Below, piece after piece: positions 14,568-24,263 of a stretch of DNA of 41,350 nt; position 1 is the first letter of the stretch, and every line of letters begins with the position of its first letter. The stretch comes from DAOMNN01 sp050486545. Its GTDB lineage: Bacteria > Pseudomonadota > Gammaproteobacteria > Burkholderiales > Rhodocyclaceae. The stretch lies in the NCBI GenBank assembly GCA_050486545.1, contig JBJHDM010000028.1:1-41350 (forward strand). The letters run 5' to 3'. The position numbers and the translations under genes are program-made. Below the pieces are notes generated by a model. The model was given only the letters and a program-made list of their open reading frames with translations. It did no database searches and was not told the origin of the DNA.

Positions 14568-16858
14568 CGCGTGACTTCCAGCCGCGCACGGCGAAGCAGC
14601 ATCGAATTTCCGATCACCGACAGCGAACTCGCGGTCATCGCGACGACGCCGATCATCGGGTGCAGCAGGCCCAGCGCCGCGACCGGGATCGCCGCGACGT
14701 TGTAGAACCAGGCCCAGAACAGGTTCTGCAAAATTTTCGAGAAGGTCGCCTTCGACAGCCGGATCGCCTCGACGACCTTGGTCAGCTCGCCCTTGACCAG
14801 CGTGACGTCGGCTGCTTCGATCGCGACGTCGGCGCCGGCGCCGATCGCGATGCCGACGTTGGCCTGCTTGAGCGCCGGGGCGTCGTTGATGCCGTCGCCG
14901 ACCATCGCGACGCGCTGGCCGTGCTGTTGCTGCAGGCTCTTCACTGCATCGACCTTGCCCTCGGGCAGAACGCCGGCCATCACCTCGTCGACACCGACCT
15001 GGGCGGCGACGTAGCGCGCGGTGCGCTCGTTGTCGCCGGTGACCATCACCACGTGGATGCCGAGCGCATGGAGCGCGGCGATCGCGGCCTTCGAGTCGGC
15101 CTTGACGGTGTCGGCGACCGCGACGAGGCCGGCGGCGCGCTCGTCGATCGCGACCAGCATCGCGGTCTTGCCCTCGTTCTCGAAGCGCTTGAGCACGTCG
15201 TCGAGCGGGCCGTAAGCGATGCCGGCCTCGTCGAGCATGCGGCGGCTGCCGACGCGCACCGTGCGGCCGTCGACCTCGCCCTGCACGCCGCGCGCGGTCA
15301 CCGCCTTGAAGGCCTGCACCGCCGGCACCTCGATGCCGTGCTCGCGCGCGCCGCCGACGATCGCCTGGCCGAGCGGATGCTCGGAGCCGGCCTCGACCGC
15401 GGCGGCCGCGCGCAGCACGACGGCCTCGTCGAAGCCCTCGGCCGCGACGACCTCGGTCAGCGCCGGTTTGCCCTCGGTGATCGTGCCGGTCTTGTCGAGC
15501 ACGACGACCTGGATGTCCTTGAGCGTCTGGATCGCCTCGCCGGAGCGAATCAGAATGCCGCGCTCTGCGCCGAGGCCGGAGCCGACCATCAGCGCGGTCG
15601 GTGTCGCCAGGCCCAGGGCGCATGGGCAGGCGATCACCAGCACCGCGACCGCCGACAGCGTGCCGACGATCAGCGCGGTGCGGGTCGGATCGACCCACGG
15701 CAGGAAGCCCGCACCCCAGTCGAGCACCGGCTGCAGGCTCGCGCCGATCGCGAGCCACATCACGAAGCTGGCGATGCTGATCCCGATCACCGCCGGGACG
15801 AACTGGCCGGTGAGGCGGTCGGCGAACTCCTGGATCGGCACCTTCGAGCCCTGGGCCTGCTCGACCAGCCGGATCACCTGCGACAGGAAGGTGTCGGCGC
15901 CGACCCGGGTCGCGCGGATCTTGAGCAGGCCTTCCTTGTTGATCGTCGCGCCGATCACCGCGTCGCCCGGCCCCTTCTCGACCGGCACCGACTCGCCGGT
16001 CGCGATCGACTCGTCGAGGTGACTCGTCCCCTCGACGATCTCGCCGTCGGTGGGCACCTTCGCGCCGGGGCGTACGACCATCACGTCGCCGACCGCGAGC
16101 GCGGCCACCGGCACCTCGACCTCGCGGCCGTCGCGCAGCACCGACGCGGTCTTGGCGCCGAGCGTGATGAGCTTCTTGATCGCCTGCGAGGCACGGCCCT
16201 TCGCGCGCGTCTCGAGGTAGCGGCCGAGCAGGTGGAAGGTCATGATCGTCGAGGCCATCTCGATGAACGAAGTCATCGGATAGAAGAAGCCGATCAGCCC
16301 GATCAGGTAGGGTGGAATGCTGCCGAGCGAGATCAGCACGTCCATGTTCGCGGTGCGGTTCTTCAGCGACCGCCACGCCGAGCGGTGCGTCGCCAGGCCG
16401 CCGTTCGTGAACACCACCGGAAACGCGAGGATCGCGACGATCGCGAGATAGCCGGGGATCGGCTGCCAGAACATGTGCGGCGCCATCATCAGCATGATCA
16501 GCGTGGTCGGGATCGCGGCGATCCACAACCGCTGCCACGCCTGCGCGAGGTAGCGCTCCTCGGATTCGATGCCGTGCTGCGTCGAACCGGCGTCCGCCTC
16601 GTCGACCGCATCGACGGCATAGCCGGCGTTTTCCACCGCGGTGCGGATCTTCTGCAGCCCGACTTGCGCCGGATCGAAACGCACCGTCACGCGATGGTTC
16701 GCGATGTTGGTCTCGATGCCGAGGATGCCGTCGAGCCGCCGAATCGAGGTCGCGACCAGACCCGCACAGTGGTTGCTGCCCATGCCGGGCACGGTCAAGA
16801 GAACCGTATTCGATGCTGTGGCTGGGGTGTTCATGGCCTGATCCATTCCGTTCTTCAT
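14564..16858 (-). CDS. Second Cu-type P1B ATPase, with degenerate HMA domain
   Basis: 764-aa inner-membrane ATPase. It has a single N-terminal HMA-like domain whose motif is GMGSNHC (25-31), so the first Cys of CxxC is replaced by Ser. Transport site CPC is at 411-413 (IACPCALGLATP), phosphorylation DKTGTI at 455-460, and VGDGINDAPAL near the end. The catalytic core is intact, so the pump should work but its N-terminal domain may not bind Cu in the usual way. Start ATG 16858 is tentative (16846 or 16834 also fit). Box c lies 34-62 bases upstream. The FixH-like gene follows. Cu or Ag export is the likely function. Confidence 0.93.
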   Translation of the reverse strand: MKNGMDQAMNTPATASNTVLLTVPGMGSNHCAGLVATSIRRLDGILGIETNIANHRVTVRFDPAQVGLQKIRTAVENAGYAVDAVDEADAGSTQHGIESEERYLAQAWQRLWIAAIPTTLIMLMMAPHMFWQPIPGYLAIVAILAFPVVFTNGGLATHRSAWRSLKNRTANMDVLISLGSIPPYLIGLIGFFYPMTSFIEMASTIMTFHLLGRYLETRAKGRASQAIKKLITLGAKTASVLRDGREVEVPVAALAVGDVMVVRPGAKVPTDGEIVEGTSHLDESIATGESVPVEKGPGDAVIGATINKEGLLKIRATRVGADTFLSQVIRLVEQAQGSKVPIQEFADRLTGQFVPAVIGISIASFVMWLAIGASLQPVLDWGAGFLPWVDPTRTALIVGTLSAVAVLVIACPCALGLATPTALMVGSGLGAERGILIRSGEAIQTLKDIQVVVLDKTGTITEGKPALTEVVAAEGFDEAVVLRAAAAVEAGSEHPLGQAIVGGAREHGIEVPAVQAFKAVTARGVQGEVDGRTVRVGSRRMLDEAGIAYGPLDDVLKRFENEGKTAMLVAIDERAAGLVAVADTVKADSKAAIAALHALGIHVVMVTGDNERTARYVAAQVGVDEVMAGVLPEGKVDAVKSLQQQHGQRVAMVGDGINDAPALKQANVGIAIGAGADVAIEAADVTLVKGELTKVVEAIRLSKATFSKILQNLFWAWFYNVAAIPVAALGLLHPMIGVVAMTASSLSVIGNSMLLRRARLEVTR

Positions 16859-16891
16859 GGCTACAGCATGTTCGAACGCGGCTTTCCGAAC

Positions 16892-16920
16892 GATTACCCC
16901 AGGATTACGGTTTTGTCAGG
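16892..16920. promoter_or_regulatory. CopR/CusR-type box, site c
   Basis: GATTAC (16892-16897), 5 bases, GATTAC (16903-16908), 6 bases, GTCAGG: two direct GATTAC half-sites 11 bp apart plus an inverted GTCAG. It lies 34 bases upstream of the second copA start. Confidence 0.6.
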
Positions 16921-17051
16921 CTGCCGGGGCGTCCGGAAAATGCATGTCGAATCCTTCAGGAATGAGGCGTTCGGACAGGCTGAAATGCCGGGTGGGAGGT
17001 CCGGATGAGGCATCTGCCCGGCATCCGGACCGGTTCGCGAAGCCGATCGGC

Positions 17052-17528
17052 TCAGCGGGCGGGCGACTGCGACTGCATTCTCTGCTCCATCGCTTCCATG
17101 CGCTTTTCCATCGTCTCCATGCGCTGATGCATGGCTTCAGGGCCGCTGCCTTGCATGCCGCCGTGCATACCCATCATGCCTTGCATGCCCCCTCGCATCA
17201 TGCCCGGTCCCATCGGCATGTCACCGGACATCATCGGGCAGTCTGCCGGCATGGCCTGCATCATGCCTTCCATGTCGGCCATCTGCTCCTCCATGAGTTT
17301 CATGCGTTCGGCCGGATCCTGAATCTGCCGCATGCGCTGCATGCGTTCCTGCATCGCCGAGATGCGGGTAGCCGGTGCCGCGCCGGGTGCGGCTTCGGAT
17401 GCCGCAGCTTCGGCGGGGTGATGGGCCGCATGATCGTCCTGCTGTGCGAACGAGACACCGACGAACAGGCTTGCGCCAAGCAGCGCGGCGAGGATCAGCG
17501 GCGTGTGATTGCGGGTGAGGGTTTTCAT
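17052..17528 (-). CDS. Met-rich periplasmic copper-binding protein
   Basis: 158 aa. A signal peptide (LILAALLGASLFVGVSFAQ) is followed by an HAAHH-containing segment, then methionine-dense repeats: RISAMQERMQRMRQ, KLMEEQMADMEGMMQAM, GDMPMGPGMMRGGMQGMMGM and RMETMEKRMEAMEQRMQ. Met clusters of this kind bind Cu(I)/Ag(I) in the periplasm. AAGGAGAG stands just before ATG 17528. Operator box d lies 72 bases upstream. It is not a known enzyme; storage or shuttle function is inferred from composition. Confidence 0.78.
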   Translation of the reverse strand: MKTLTRNHTPLILAALLGASLFVGVSFAQQDDHAAHHPAEAAASEAAPGAAPATRISAMQERMQRMRQIQDPAERMKLMEEQMADMEGMMQAMPADCPMMSGDMPMGPGMMRGGMQGMMGMHGGMQGSGPEAMHQRMETMEKRMEAMEQRMQSQSPAR

Positions 17529-17599
17529 GACATCTCTCCTTCGAACAGGCTCTTCTCATGCATCTGCTTGCAGTCTAGGCGCCCCAGGTCGACGTCAGG

Positions 17600-17627
17600 C
17601 TGACCGGAGGATTACATCTTCGTAATG
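17600..17627. promoter_or_regulatory. CopR/CusR-type box, site d
   Basis: CTGAC, 5 bases, GATTAC (17610-17615), 6 bases, GTAATG. It lies just after the cusA stop (17638) and 72 bases upstream of the Met-rich gene on the minus strand. Confidence 0.65.
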
Positions 17628-17637
17628 CGCGGGCGGA

Positions 17638-20600
17638 TCAGCCGCGAGCGCCTTCAGGCAGCGCCTGGCCGTCATGCACTGGCTCAAGCGGTTCGGGCCG
17701 CTCGGGTCGCGCACGTGGCAGCCCCCACTGCTTGACCACCGCATAGATCGCAGGGATCACGATCAGTGTGAGGATCGTCGAGGACACCATGCCGCCGACC
17801 ATCGGTGCGGCAATGCGCCGCATCACCTCTGAGCCGGTGCCGGTGCTCCACATGATTGGCAGCAGGCCGGCGATGACGGTGATCGTGGTCATCATCTTGG
17901 GACGAACCCGTTCGACCGCGCCTTCCATCACCGCGCGGTAGAGATCGGCCACACCGGGGTGGCGCCCCTCTTCGGCGCAGCGGGTTTGCGCATCGCGCCA
18001 GGCATGATCCAGATAGATCAGCATGATCACCCCGGTTTCGGCGGCGACCCCGGCCAGCGCGATGAAGCCGACGGCGACCGCCACGCTCATGTTGTAGCCC
18101 AGCCACCACATCAGCCAGATGCCGCCGATCAGCGCGAACGGCACCGTGCTCATCACGATCAGGGTTTCGGTCATGCGCCGGAAGTTGAGGTAGAGCAGCA
18201 CGAAGATCAGCGCCAGCGTCAGCGGGATCACGATCTTGAGCTTCTCCTTGGCCCGTTCCATGTACTCGAACTGCCCGCTCCAGGTGGCATAGGTGCCAGG
18301 CGGGAAGCTCACCTGCTCGGCCACCGCCTGCTGCGCCCGGCGCACATAGGCGCCGAGGTCGGATTCGCGGGTGTCCACATAGATGTAGCCGACCAGCATC
18401 GCGTTCTCGGTGCGGATCGCCGGCGCGCCATTGCGGATGGTCACCTCGGCCACCTGGCCGAGCGGCACCATGCCGCTGGCGGTGGGCAGAAACACCTCGC
18501 GTGCGATGCGCTCCGGATCGCTGCGCAGGCTGCGCGGATAGCGCACTGCCACGCCGTAGCGCTCCAGCCCCATCACCATGGTGGTGACCTGTTCGCCGCC
18601 GAGCGCGGTGGCTACCACCTGCTGCAAGGCGTCGACCGTGAGCCCGTAGCGGGCGAGCTGGTCTCGGCGCGGCTCGATGTCGAGATACAGGCCGCCGGTG
18701 ACCCGCTCTGCATAGGCGCTGGTGGTGCCCGGCACCGACTTCACCGCGGCTTCGACCTCGCGCGCGACCCGCTCGATGTCCTCGAGGCTGCGACCGAAGA
18801 TCTTGACCCCGATCGGCGTGCGGATACCGGTCGAGAGCATGTCGATGCGTGCCTTGATCGGCATGGTCCACGAGTTGGCCAGGCCCGGGAAGCGCAGCGC
18901 GGCGTCCATCTCGGCAATCAATGAGTCGATCGTCACCCCCGGCCGCCATTCGGATTCCGGCTTGAGGTTGATCACCGTCTCGAACATCTCGATCGGTGCC
19001 GGGTCGGTGGCCGATTCAGCCCGGCCGGCCTTGCCGTACACCGATTCCACCTCGGGGAAGGTCTTGATGATGCGGTTGGTGGTGGCGAGCAGGCGCCCGG
19101 CCTCGGTCACCGACATGCCGGGAATCGAGGCCGGCATGTAGAACAGCGTACCTTCGTTGAGCGTCGGCATGAACTCCGAGCCAAGTTGGCGGGCCGGGTA
19201 GATCGTCGCCGCCATCGCCGCGAGCGCGAGCACGATGGTGATCCACTTGAAGTGCAGCACGCCGCGGATCATTGGCCGATAGCTCCAGATCAGGAAGCGG
19301 TTCACCGGGTTCTTCGCCTCGGGCAGGATGCGCCCGCGCACGAAGAACAGCATCAGCACCGGGATCAGCGTCAGCGACAGGAAGGCGGCCCCCGCCATCG
19401 CGAAGGTCTTGGTGTAGGCCAGCGGCGAGAACAGCCGCCCCTCCTGTCCTTCCAGCGCGAACACCGGCAGGAAGGAGACGGTGATGATCAGTAGTGAGAA
19501 GAACAGCGCCGGGCCGACCTCCTTGCAGGCGTCGATGATGACCCGCGCGCGCTTCTGCGCATACTCGCCCGGACTCAGCCCGCTCGCGGTCGCATCGAAG
19601 CGCTCCAGCCGCTTGTGGGCGTTCTCGATCATCACGATCGCGGCATCGACCATCGCCCCGATCGCGATCGCGATGCCGCCCAGGCTCATGATGTTCGACC
19701 CGATGCCGAGCGCGTTCATCGCGATGAAGGCGAACAGGATGCCCAGCGGCAGGGTGACGATCGCGACCAGCGCGCTGCGCACATGGAGCAGGAACACGAT
19801 GCACACCAGGGCGACGATCAGGCTCTCCTCGAGCAGCGTCCATTTGAGGTTGTCGATGGCTCGCTGGATCAGCTCCGAGCGGTCGTAGACCGGCACGATC
19901 TCGACCCCGTTGGGCAGGCCCGGGCTGATCTCGGCGATCTTGTCCTTGACGTTGGCGATCACGTCGAGCGCGTTCTCGCCGAAGCGGGCCATGACGATGC
20001 CGGAAGCGACTTCGCCTTCGCCGTTGAGCTCGGCGATGCCGCGCCGTCCGGCCGGCACCAGCTCCACCCGCGCGACGTCACTGACGCGCACCGGCGTGCC
20101 GCGGTCGTTGCCCAGCACCAGTGCCTCGATGTCCTCGATGCCACGCAGATAGCCGCGGCCGCGCACCATGTATTCCTTTTCGGCCAGCTCGATCACCCGG
20201 CCACCGACATCGCGGTTGGACGCACCGATGACCATCCCGACCTGCTCCAGCGCAATGCCGTAGCTCGCCAGCCGGTGCGGGTCGACGACGACCTGGAACT
20301 CCTTGACGAAGCCGCCGATGCTGGCGACTTCCGACACCCCGTGGGCCTGGCTCAGCTGGTAGCGTACATACCAGTCCTGCAGGCTGCGCATCTCGCCGAG
20401 GTCCTTGTCCTTGCCGAGCAATGCGTACTGGTACACCCAGCCGACGCCGGTCGCATCCGGCCCGATCTGCGGCGATACCCCCCGCGGCAACCGCCCGGCC
20501 GCCGAGCTGAGGTATTCCAGCACCCGCGAGCGCGCCCAATAGATGTCGGTGCCGTCCTCGAAGATCACATAGACGTAGGACGCACCGAACATCGAGAAGC

Positions 20601-20850
20601 CACGCACTACCCGGGCGCCGGGCACCGACAGCATCGCGGTGGTGAGCGGATACGTGACCTGGTCCTCGACCACCTGCGGCGCCTGCCCCGGAAACTCGGT
20701 GAACACGATGACCTGCACGTCGGACAGATCCGGCAGCGCGTCGAGCGCGGTGTTCTTGATCGCGTACAGGCCGGCGCCGATCAGGAACAGTGTGGCCAGC
20801 ACGACGATGAAGACGTTGCGCCCGGACCACTCGATGAGGCGATTGAGCAT
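17638..20850 (-). CDS. cusA: CusA, heavy-metal RND efflux pump (Cu/Ag)
   Basis: 1070-aa inner-membrane RND transporter that drives Cu(I)/Ag(I) out through CusB and CusC using the proton gradient. Twelve helices with two large periplasmic loops. The three methionines of the CusA metal relay are present at M572 (LFYMPAS), M622 (PIEMFET) and M671 (RIDMLSTG). This supports the Cu/Ag rather than the Zn/Co subgroup. Start ATG 20850 is one base after the cusB stop. It is the last gene of cusFCBA. Full length, no disruption seen. Confidence 0.95.
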   Translation of the reverse strand: MLNRLIEWSGRNVFIVVLATLFLIGAGLYAIKNTALDALPDLSDVQVIVFTEFPGQAPQVVEDQVTYPLTTAMLSVPGARVVRGFSMFGASYVYVIFEDGTDIYWARSRVLEYLSSAAGRLPRGVSPQIGPDATGVGWVYQYALLGKDKDLGEMRSLQDWYVRYQLSQAHGVSEVASIGGFVKEFQVVVDPHRLASYGIALEQVGMVIGASNRDVGGRVIELAEKEYMVRGRGYLRGIEDIEALVLGNDRGTPVRVSDVARVELVPAGRRGIAELNGEGEVASGIVMARFGENALDVIANVKDKIAEISPGLPNGVEIVPVYDRSELIQRAIDNLKWTLLEESLIVALVCIVFLLHVRSALVAIVTLPLGILFAFIAMNALGIGSNIMSLGGIAIAIGAMVDAAIVMIENAHKRLERFDATASGLSPGEYAQKRARVIIDACKEVGPALFFSLLIITVSFLPVFALEGQEGRLFSPLAYTKTFAMAGAAFLSLTLIPVLMLFFVRGRILPEAKNPVNRFLIWSYRPMIRGVLHFKWITIVLALAAMAATIYPARQLGSEFMPTLNEGTLFYMPASIPGMSVTEAGRLLATTNRIIKTFPEVESVYGKAGRAESATDPAPIEMFETVINLKPESEWRPGVTIDSLIAEMDAALRFPGLANSWTMPIKARIDMLSTGIRTPIGVKIFGRSLEDIERVAREVEAAVKSVPGTTSAYAERVTGGLYLDIEPRRDQLARYGLTVDALQQVVATALGGEQVTTMVMGLERYGVAVRYPRSLRSDPERIAREVFLPTASGMVPLGQVAEVTIRNGAPAIRTENAMLVGYIYVDTRESDLGAYVRRAQQAVAEQVSFPPGTYATWSGQFEYMERAKEKLKIVIPLTLALIFVLLYLNFRRMTETLIVMSTVPFALIGGIWLMWWLGYNMSVAVAVGFIALAGVAAETGVIMLIYLDHAWRDAQTRCAEEGRHPGVADLYRAVMEGAVERVRPKMMTTITVIAGLLPIMWSTGTGSEVMRRIAAPMVGGMVSSTILTLIVIPAIYAVVKQWGLPRARPERPEPLEPVHDGQALPEGARG

Positions 20851-20851
20851 G

Positions 20852-22402
20852 TCAGTGGCCCTCGTGGCGTTGGCCGTCGGCTGTTTCGGGGATGATTTCG
20901 GTCACGACGAACTCGCCATTGCCCCGATCCTCGAAGGCGAAGCGGATCGGCGTGCCCGGAGCCAGCCCCTCGACCAGGGCCGGGTCGGCCAGCCCGAACT
21001 CCATCGTCATTGCCGGCCAGTGCAGTTCGGGGATTTCCTCGTGCATCAGCATCACGCTGCCGGTGTCATCGAAGTAGTCCTCGAACGCTCCGCGGGTCTC
21101 GAAACGTGCCGGTCCTTCCTCCGGGTCGCCTTCGCCAAAGCTCGCCAGGGCCGCCTGAAGATTGCTCTCGGCATCGATCAGGAAGTTGGCCGATACCACC
21201 ACCCGCTCGTCGCCTTCGAGGCCGGAAAGGATCTCCACATGGTCACGGCTGCGCAGTCCGACCTCTACGAGTTGCGGTCGGAACCGGCCCTCGCCCTCGG
21301 CCACCAGCACGATGCGGCGTTGCCCGTCGTCGATGATGGCCGAGTCAGGCACGGTCAGGCGGGGAACATCCCCGCCGGTGAGCAGTTCCACATGCGCGAA
21401 CATGCCCGGCCGCAGCAAGCCGTCGCTGTTCGCCAGTTCGAGCCGAACCGGCGTCGTGCGCGTCGCGGCGTTGAGGGTCGGGTAGATGTAGGTGATCCGA
21501 GCGTCGAAATGCCGCCCCGGATAGGCATCGATGCCGACGCGCGCCGGTTGGCCGGGGACGATGCGGGAGAGATCCTGCTCGTAGATGTCCGCGAGCACCC
21601 ACACGCTCGACAGGTCGGCGATGCGATAGACCGGCGTGCCGGGAGTGAAGCGCATGCCTTCGACTGCGGCCTTCTCGAGCACGATGCCGTTGGCCGGTGC
21701 ACTGAATACCACGCTGTTGCCGTCTTTCCCGCCGGTGGCCTGCCAGTTGCGCAGACGTGCCCGGGCGGCGTCCGCGAGGCGCTGTGCGCCCTGCTGCGCC
21801 ACCGGATCCGAACCGGCCGTGCTGGCCAGCCGTTCGGCAATCGCCAGTTCCTGGCGCGCGGAGGCCAGCTCCGGGCTGTAGACGGTAAACAGCGGTTGCC
21901 CGCGACGCACCGGATCGCCCGTCGCATTTACATGCAGGCGCTCGATCCAGCCCTCGAAGCGCGGCGACACATCGTGGATGCGCCGCTCATCGAGCTCGAC
22001 CCGCCCGACTGCGCGCAATGCCGCGTCGAGCGTGCGAAACTCGGCTGCGGCGGTACGCACCCCCAGGCTTTGCAGACGCGCGGGACTGACCCGCACCGTT
22101 CCGACGTCGTCTCCTTGTTCATCGGCATAGACCGGGATGTAGTCCATGCCCATCGAGTCCTTTTTCGGCACCGGGGAGGTGTCCGGAAGTCCCATCGGGT
22201 TGCGGTAGTAGAGGATGACCCGTTCGCCGGGTTCGCCCGTCGCTGCGCCCGAGCTGGGTGCCGATGCGGCATCGCTTGCCGCATGGACGTCGAAGGCGTG
22301 CCCATGACCGGCAGGCGACGTGTGCTGGCCGACCTGGTAGCCAGCGAGGAGTGCGAGTGCCACCGCGGTGACGATCAGAATGGGCTTGAGCGCGGGTTTC
22401 AC
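20852..22402 (-). CDS. cusB: CusB, periplasmic adaptor with C-terminal CusF-like domain
   Basis: 516-aa membrane-fusion protein joining CusA to CusC. N-terminal hydrophobic anchor (PILIVTAVALALLAGYQVG), then a heavy-metal-binding domain at about 64-92 (YYRNPMGL, KKDSMGMDYIPVY), then lipoyl, hairpin and beta-barrel parts (LDERRIHDVSPRFEGWIERL, YIYPTLN). Unusually, the last ~90 residues form a CusF-like OB fold with W462, M465, M467 (LHWPAMTMEF). The start is GTG 22402, overlapping the cusC stop (GTGA). Confidence 0.93.
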   Translation of the reverse strand: MKPALKPILIVTAVALALLAGYQVGQHTSPAGHGHAFDVHAASDAASAPSSGAATGEPGERVILYYRNPMGLPDTSPVPKKDSMGMDYIPVYADEQGDDVGTVRVSPARLQSLGVRTAAAEFRTLDAALRAVGRVELDERRIHDVSPRFEGWIERLHVNATGDPVRRGQPLFTVYSPELASARQELAIAERLASTAGSDPVAQQGAQRLADAARARLRNWQATGGKDGNSVVFSAPANGIVLEKAAVEGMRFTPGTPVYRIADLSSVWVLADIYEQDLSRIVPGQPARVGIDAYPGRHFDARITYIYPTLNAATRTTPVRLELANSDGLLRPGMFAHVELLTGGDVPRLTVPDSAIIDDGQRRIVLVAEGEGRFRPQLVEVGLRSRDHVEILSGLEGDERVVVSANFLIDAESNLQAALASFGEGDPEEGPARFETRGAFEDYFDDTGSVMLMHEEIPELHWPAMTMEFGLADPALVEGLAPGTPIRFAFEDRGNGEFVVTEIIPETADGQRHEGH

Positions 22403-23688
22403 AGCGAAGTTCCAAGAAGTTGTTCAAGAGCGGCCGCGCTGAGTGCGGCCTCGATTTCGGCGTCGAGCAGCGTGAGGCGGGTATTCAGGACACGTTTCTG
22501 GGCCGCAAGCACGGTGGCGAAACCGACCGAACCGGTTTCGTATCCAGCCTGCGCCGAGGCTAGGCCGGCTTCGATTTGCGGCAGCAGCGTGTCGCGTATC
22601 AGACGGGCCTGGCCGCGCCGGGCTTCCAGCGCGGCATGGGCTTCACCGATCTCCCCGGAAAGGCGGGCCTCGACTGCGTCGCGGCGGGCTTCTGCCGCCC
22701 CGCGCGAGTATTCGGCCTCACGTTCGCGGGCGCGGCGGCTCACCTGCTGCAGCGGAATGTTGAGCTCGAACATCACGTCCCAGCTGTCGCGCCCGCCACG
22801 AGGACGATTGTTTGCGACCGATACCCCGAAATCCGGGTAACGATCGCGATAAGCCAGGGCGCTGTTGCGCTCGGCGGCGACCAGGTCGGACCGGGCACGT
22901 ACGAGCGCCGGTGCATGCTGCGTCGCCTGCTCGATCAGCCCGCTCAGCACCGCCGGCGGAGGCAGTGGCGGCAACGCGGTCGGTTCCGCCAGTGGTGCAT
23001 CCGGTGCACGCGGCAGCAGCGCATTCAGGCTGGCCATTGCGGCGGCGCGGCTTCGTTCAAGCTCGACCGCTTGGACCCGCAGGGAAGTGAGCTCGCCCTG
23101 GACCTCCAGCACTTCCTGCTGGGTCGCGAGTCCCAGTCCGTAGCGATTCAGCACCAGCGCTTCCAGGCTCTCGTTCAGCGCGATCGACTCGTCCAGGATG
23201 CGTGCCCGGTCGGCCGCCTGGTAGAAGGCGATATAGGCGCGCCGGATCGCGGTCTCGATCTCGATGCCGGCCTGCAGCACTTCGGCAGCCGCGCTGTCGG
23301 CGAGCGCGCCGGCAACTTCCCCGCGCAGCGCACGCTTGCCCGGGAACGGCAGCATCTGCGATACGCGCACCGTCGTCGAGCCGACCTCTCCCGGCAACAG
23401 CGATGCCGACCGTCCCGGGTTCATCGTGTTGGTCACGTCCATCAACTCGATCTCGAAACGCGGATCGGGCAGGGCCGTGGCGGCGATCACACGCTCGCGT
23501 GCGGCCGCTGCGTCGAGGCGGCTCGCCGCGAGTGCAGGGTTGTGTTCGCGCGCATGGGCGATCAGTCCATCGAGGTCGGTGCCGAGGGCATCGCCGGAAA
23601 CGGCGGACGGACTCCAGGCGAGCGCCAGCGTCACCGTGACAAGCAGCGTGGTCCGGAGGGGGGAGATGAAGAATGTCATCGGGGTCAT
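22399..23688 (-). CDS. cusC: CusC, TolC-type outer-membrane channel
   Basis: About 429 aa. Signal peptide FFISPLRTTLLVTVTLALAW and cleavage near AVSGDA, then two outer-membrane-efflux repeats with long coiled-coil helices (AGALADSAAAEVLQAGIEIE; QLLGTSL at the end). It forms the trimeric exit duct for the CusBA pump. Frame is open from an ATG at 23730; I chose ATG 23688 because it gives a standard signal peptide, but neither has a strong ribosome site. It follows cusF and overlaps cusB by 4 bases. Confidence 0.88.
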   Translation of the reverse strand: MTPMTFFISPLRTTLLVTVTLALAWSPSAVSGDALGTDLDGLIAHAREHNPALAASRLDAAAARERVIAATALPDPRFEIELMDVTNTMNPGRSASLLPGEVGSTTVRVSQMLPFPGKRALRGEVAGALADSAAAEVLQAGIEIETAIRRAYIAFYQAADRARILDESIALNESLEALVLNRYGLGLATQQEVLEVQGELTSLRVQAVELERSRAAAMASLNALLPRAPDAPLAEPTALPPLPPPAVLSGLIEQATQHAPALVRARSDLVAAERNSALAYRDRYPDFGVSVANNRPRGGRDSWDVMFELNIPLQQVSRRAREREAEYSRGAAEARRDAVEARLSGEIGEAHAALEARRGQARLIRDTLLPQIEAGLASAQAGYETGSVGFATVLAAQKRVLNTRLTLLDAEIEAALSAAALEQLLGTSL

Positions 23689-23730
23689 GGCGGGGACGTC
23701 GATTTCGCGTGGTCGGCGTACGAAAGGCAT

Positions 23731-23759
23731 CGGGGCCGCCTGATGATCCGGCGGCCCCG
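23731..23759. other. Intercistronic hairpin between cusF and cusC
   Basis: CGGGGCCGCC, 9-base loop, GGCGGCCCCG: a perfect 10-bp GC stem directly upstream of the alternative cusC ATG at 23730. It could attenuate read-through from cusF or mask the AGGCGG ribosome-site-like stretch in its stem. There is no T-run, so it is not a classic terminator. Confidence 0.5.
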
Positions 23760-23764
23760 ACCGG

Positions 23765-24154
23765 TCAGTCGCCCTGTTTCTCGATCTCGGTCACGACGAA
23801 CTCGTCACCGTCCTTGTCCGCGGCGAAGCGGATCTTGTCGCCGTTGGCCAGTCCGTCGAGCGACGCTTCACCGCTCAGCCGGAAGGTCATCGTCATCGGC
23901 GGCATGTCCAGGTTCGCGAGCGGTCCGTGCGCGATCGTCACGGTACCGGCGTCGGCATTGATGCGACGGACCGTGCCTTCCGACAAGCCGTTCGCGGCGG
24001 CCTCGCTGTTGGCAGCGGCCGGGGCATGACCACGGTGGTGGCCGGCATGGCCGGCCTGCGCCAGCACCTGACCGGCACTCAGGCCGAGCGCGCCGGCGAG
24101 CGCAATCGAAGCGACGAAGACTCGGGGAAGCGAAGGGGATGACAGGGTTTTCAT
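23765..24154 (-). CDS. cusF: CusF, periplasmic Cu/Ag chaperone
   Basis: 129 aa with signal peptide (VFVASIALAGALGLSAGQV), a His-rich linker (AGHAGHHRGHA) and a small OB-fold domain. Metal ligands H76, M87 and M89 sit in AHGPLANLDMPPMTMTF. In E. coli CusF a Trp caps the site; here the position is M84. It hands Cu(I)/Ag(I) to CusB. GGAG lies 7 bases before ATG 24154. First gene of the cusFCBA unit; box e is about 110 bases upstream. Confidence 0.85.
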   Translation of the reverse strand: MKTLSSPSLPRVFVASIALAGALGLSAGQVLAQAGHAGHHRGHAPAAANSEAAANGLSEGTVRRINADAGTVTIAHGPLANLDMPPMTMTFRLSGEASLDGLANGDKIRFAADKDGDEFVVTEIEKQGD

Positions 24155-24263
24155 GGCAGTTCTCCTGAGCGGGTGGGGATGGAGCGAGGCAGCCTGCCCC
24201 TGTAATGACGGGGCGTACAGCCTATGGACCCATGCATGATGCGAGGGAGATCCGAACAGCAAG

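Noticed and set aside
14543..17008. 821-codon plus-strand frame opposite the second copA
   Set aside because: Same reason: antisense shadow without any recognisable domain.
19615..22840. Plus-strand frames opposite cusA and cusB
   Set aside because: Antisense to well-defined efflux genes; no domain and no ribosome site.
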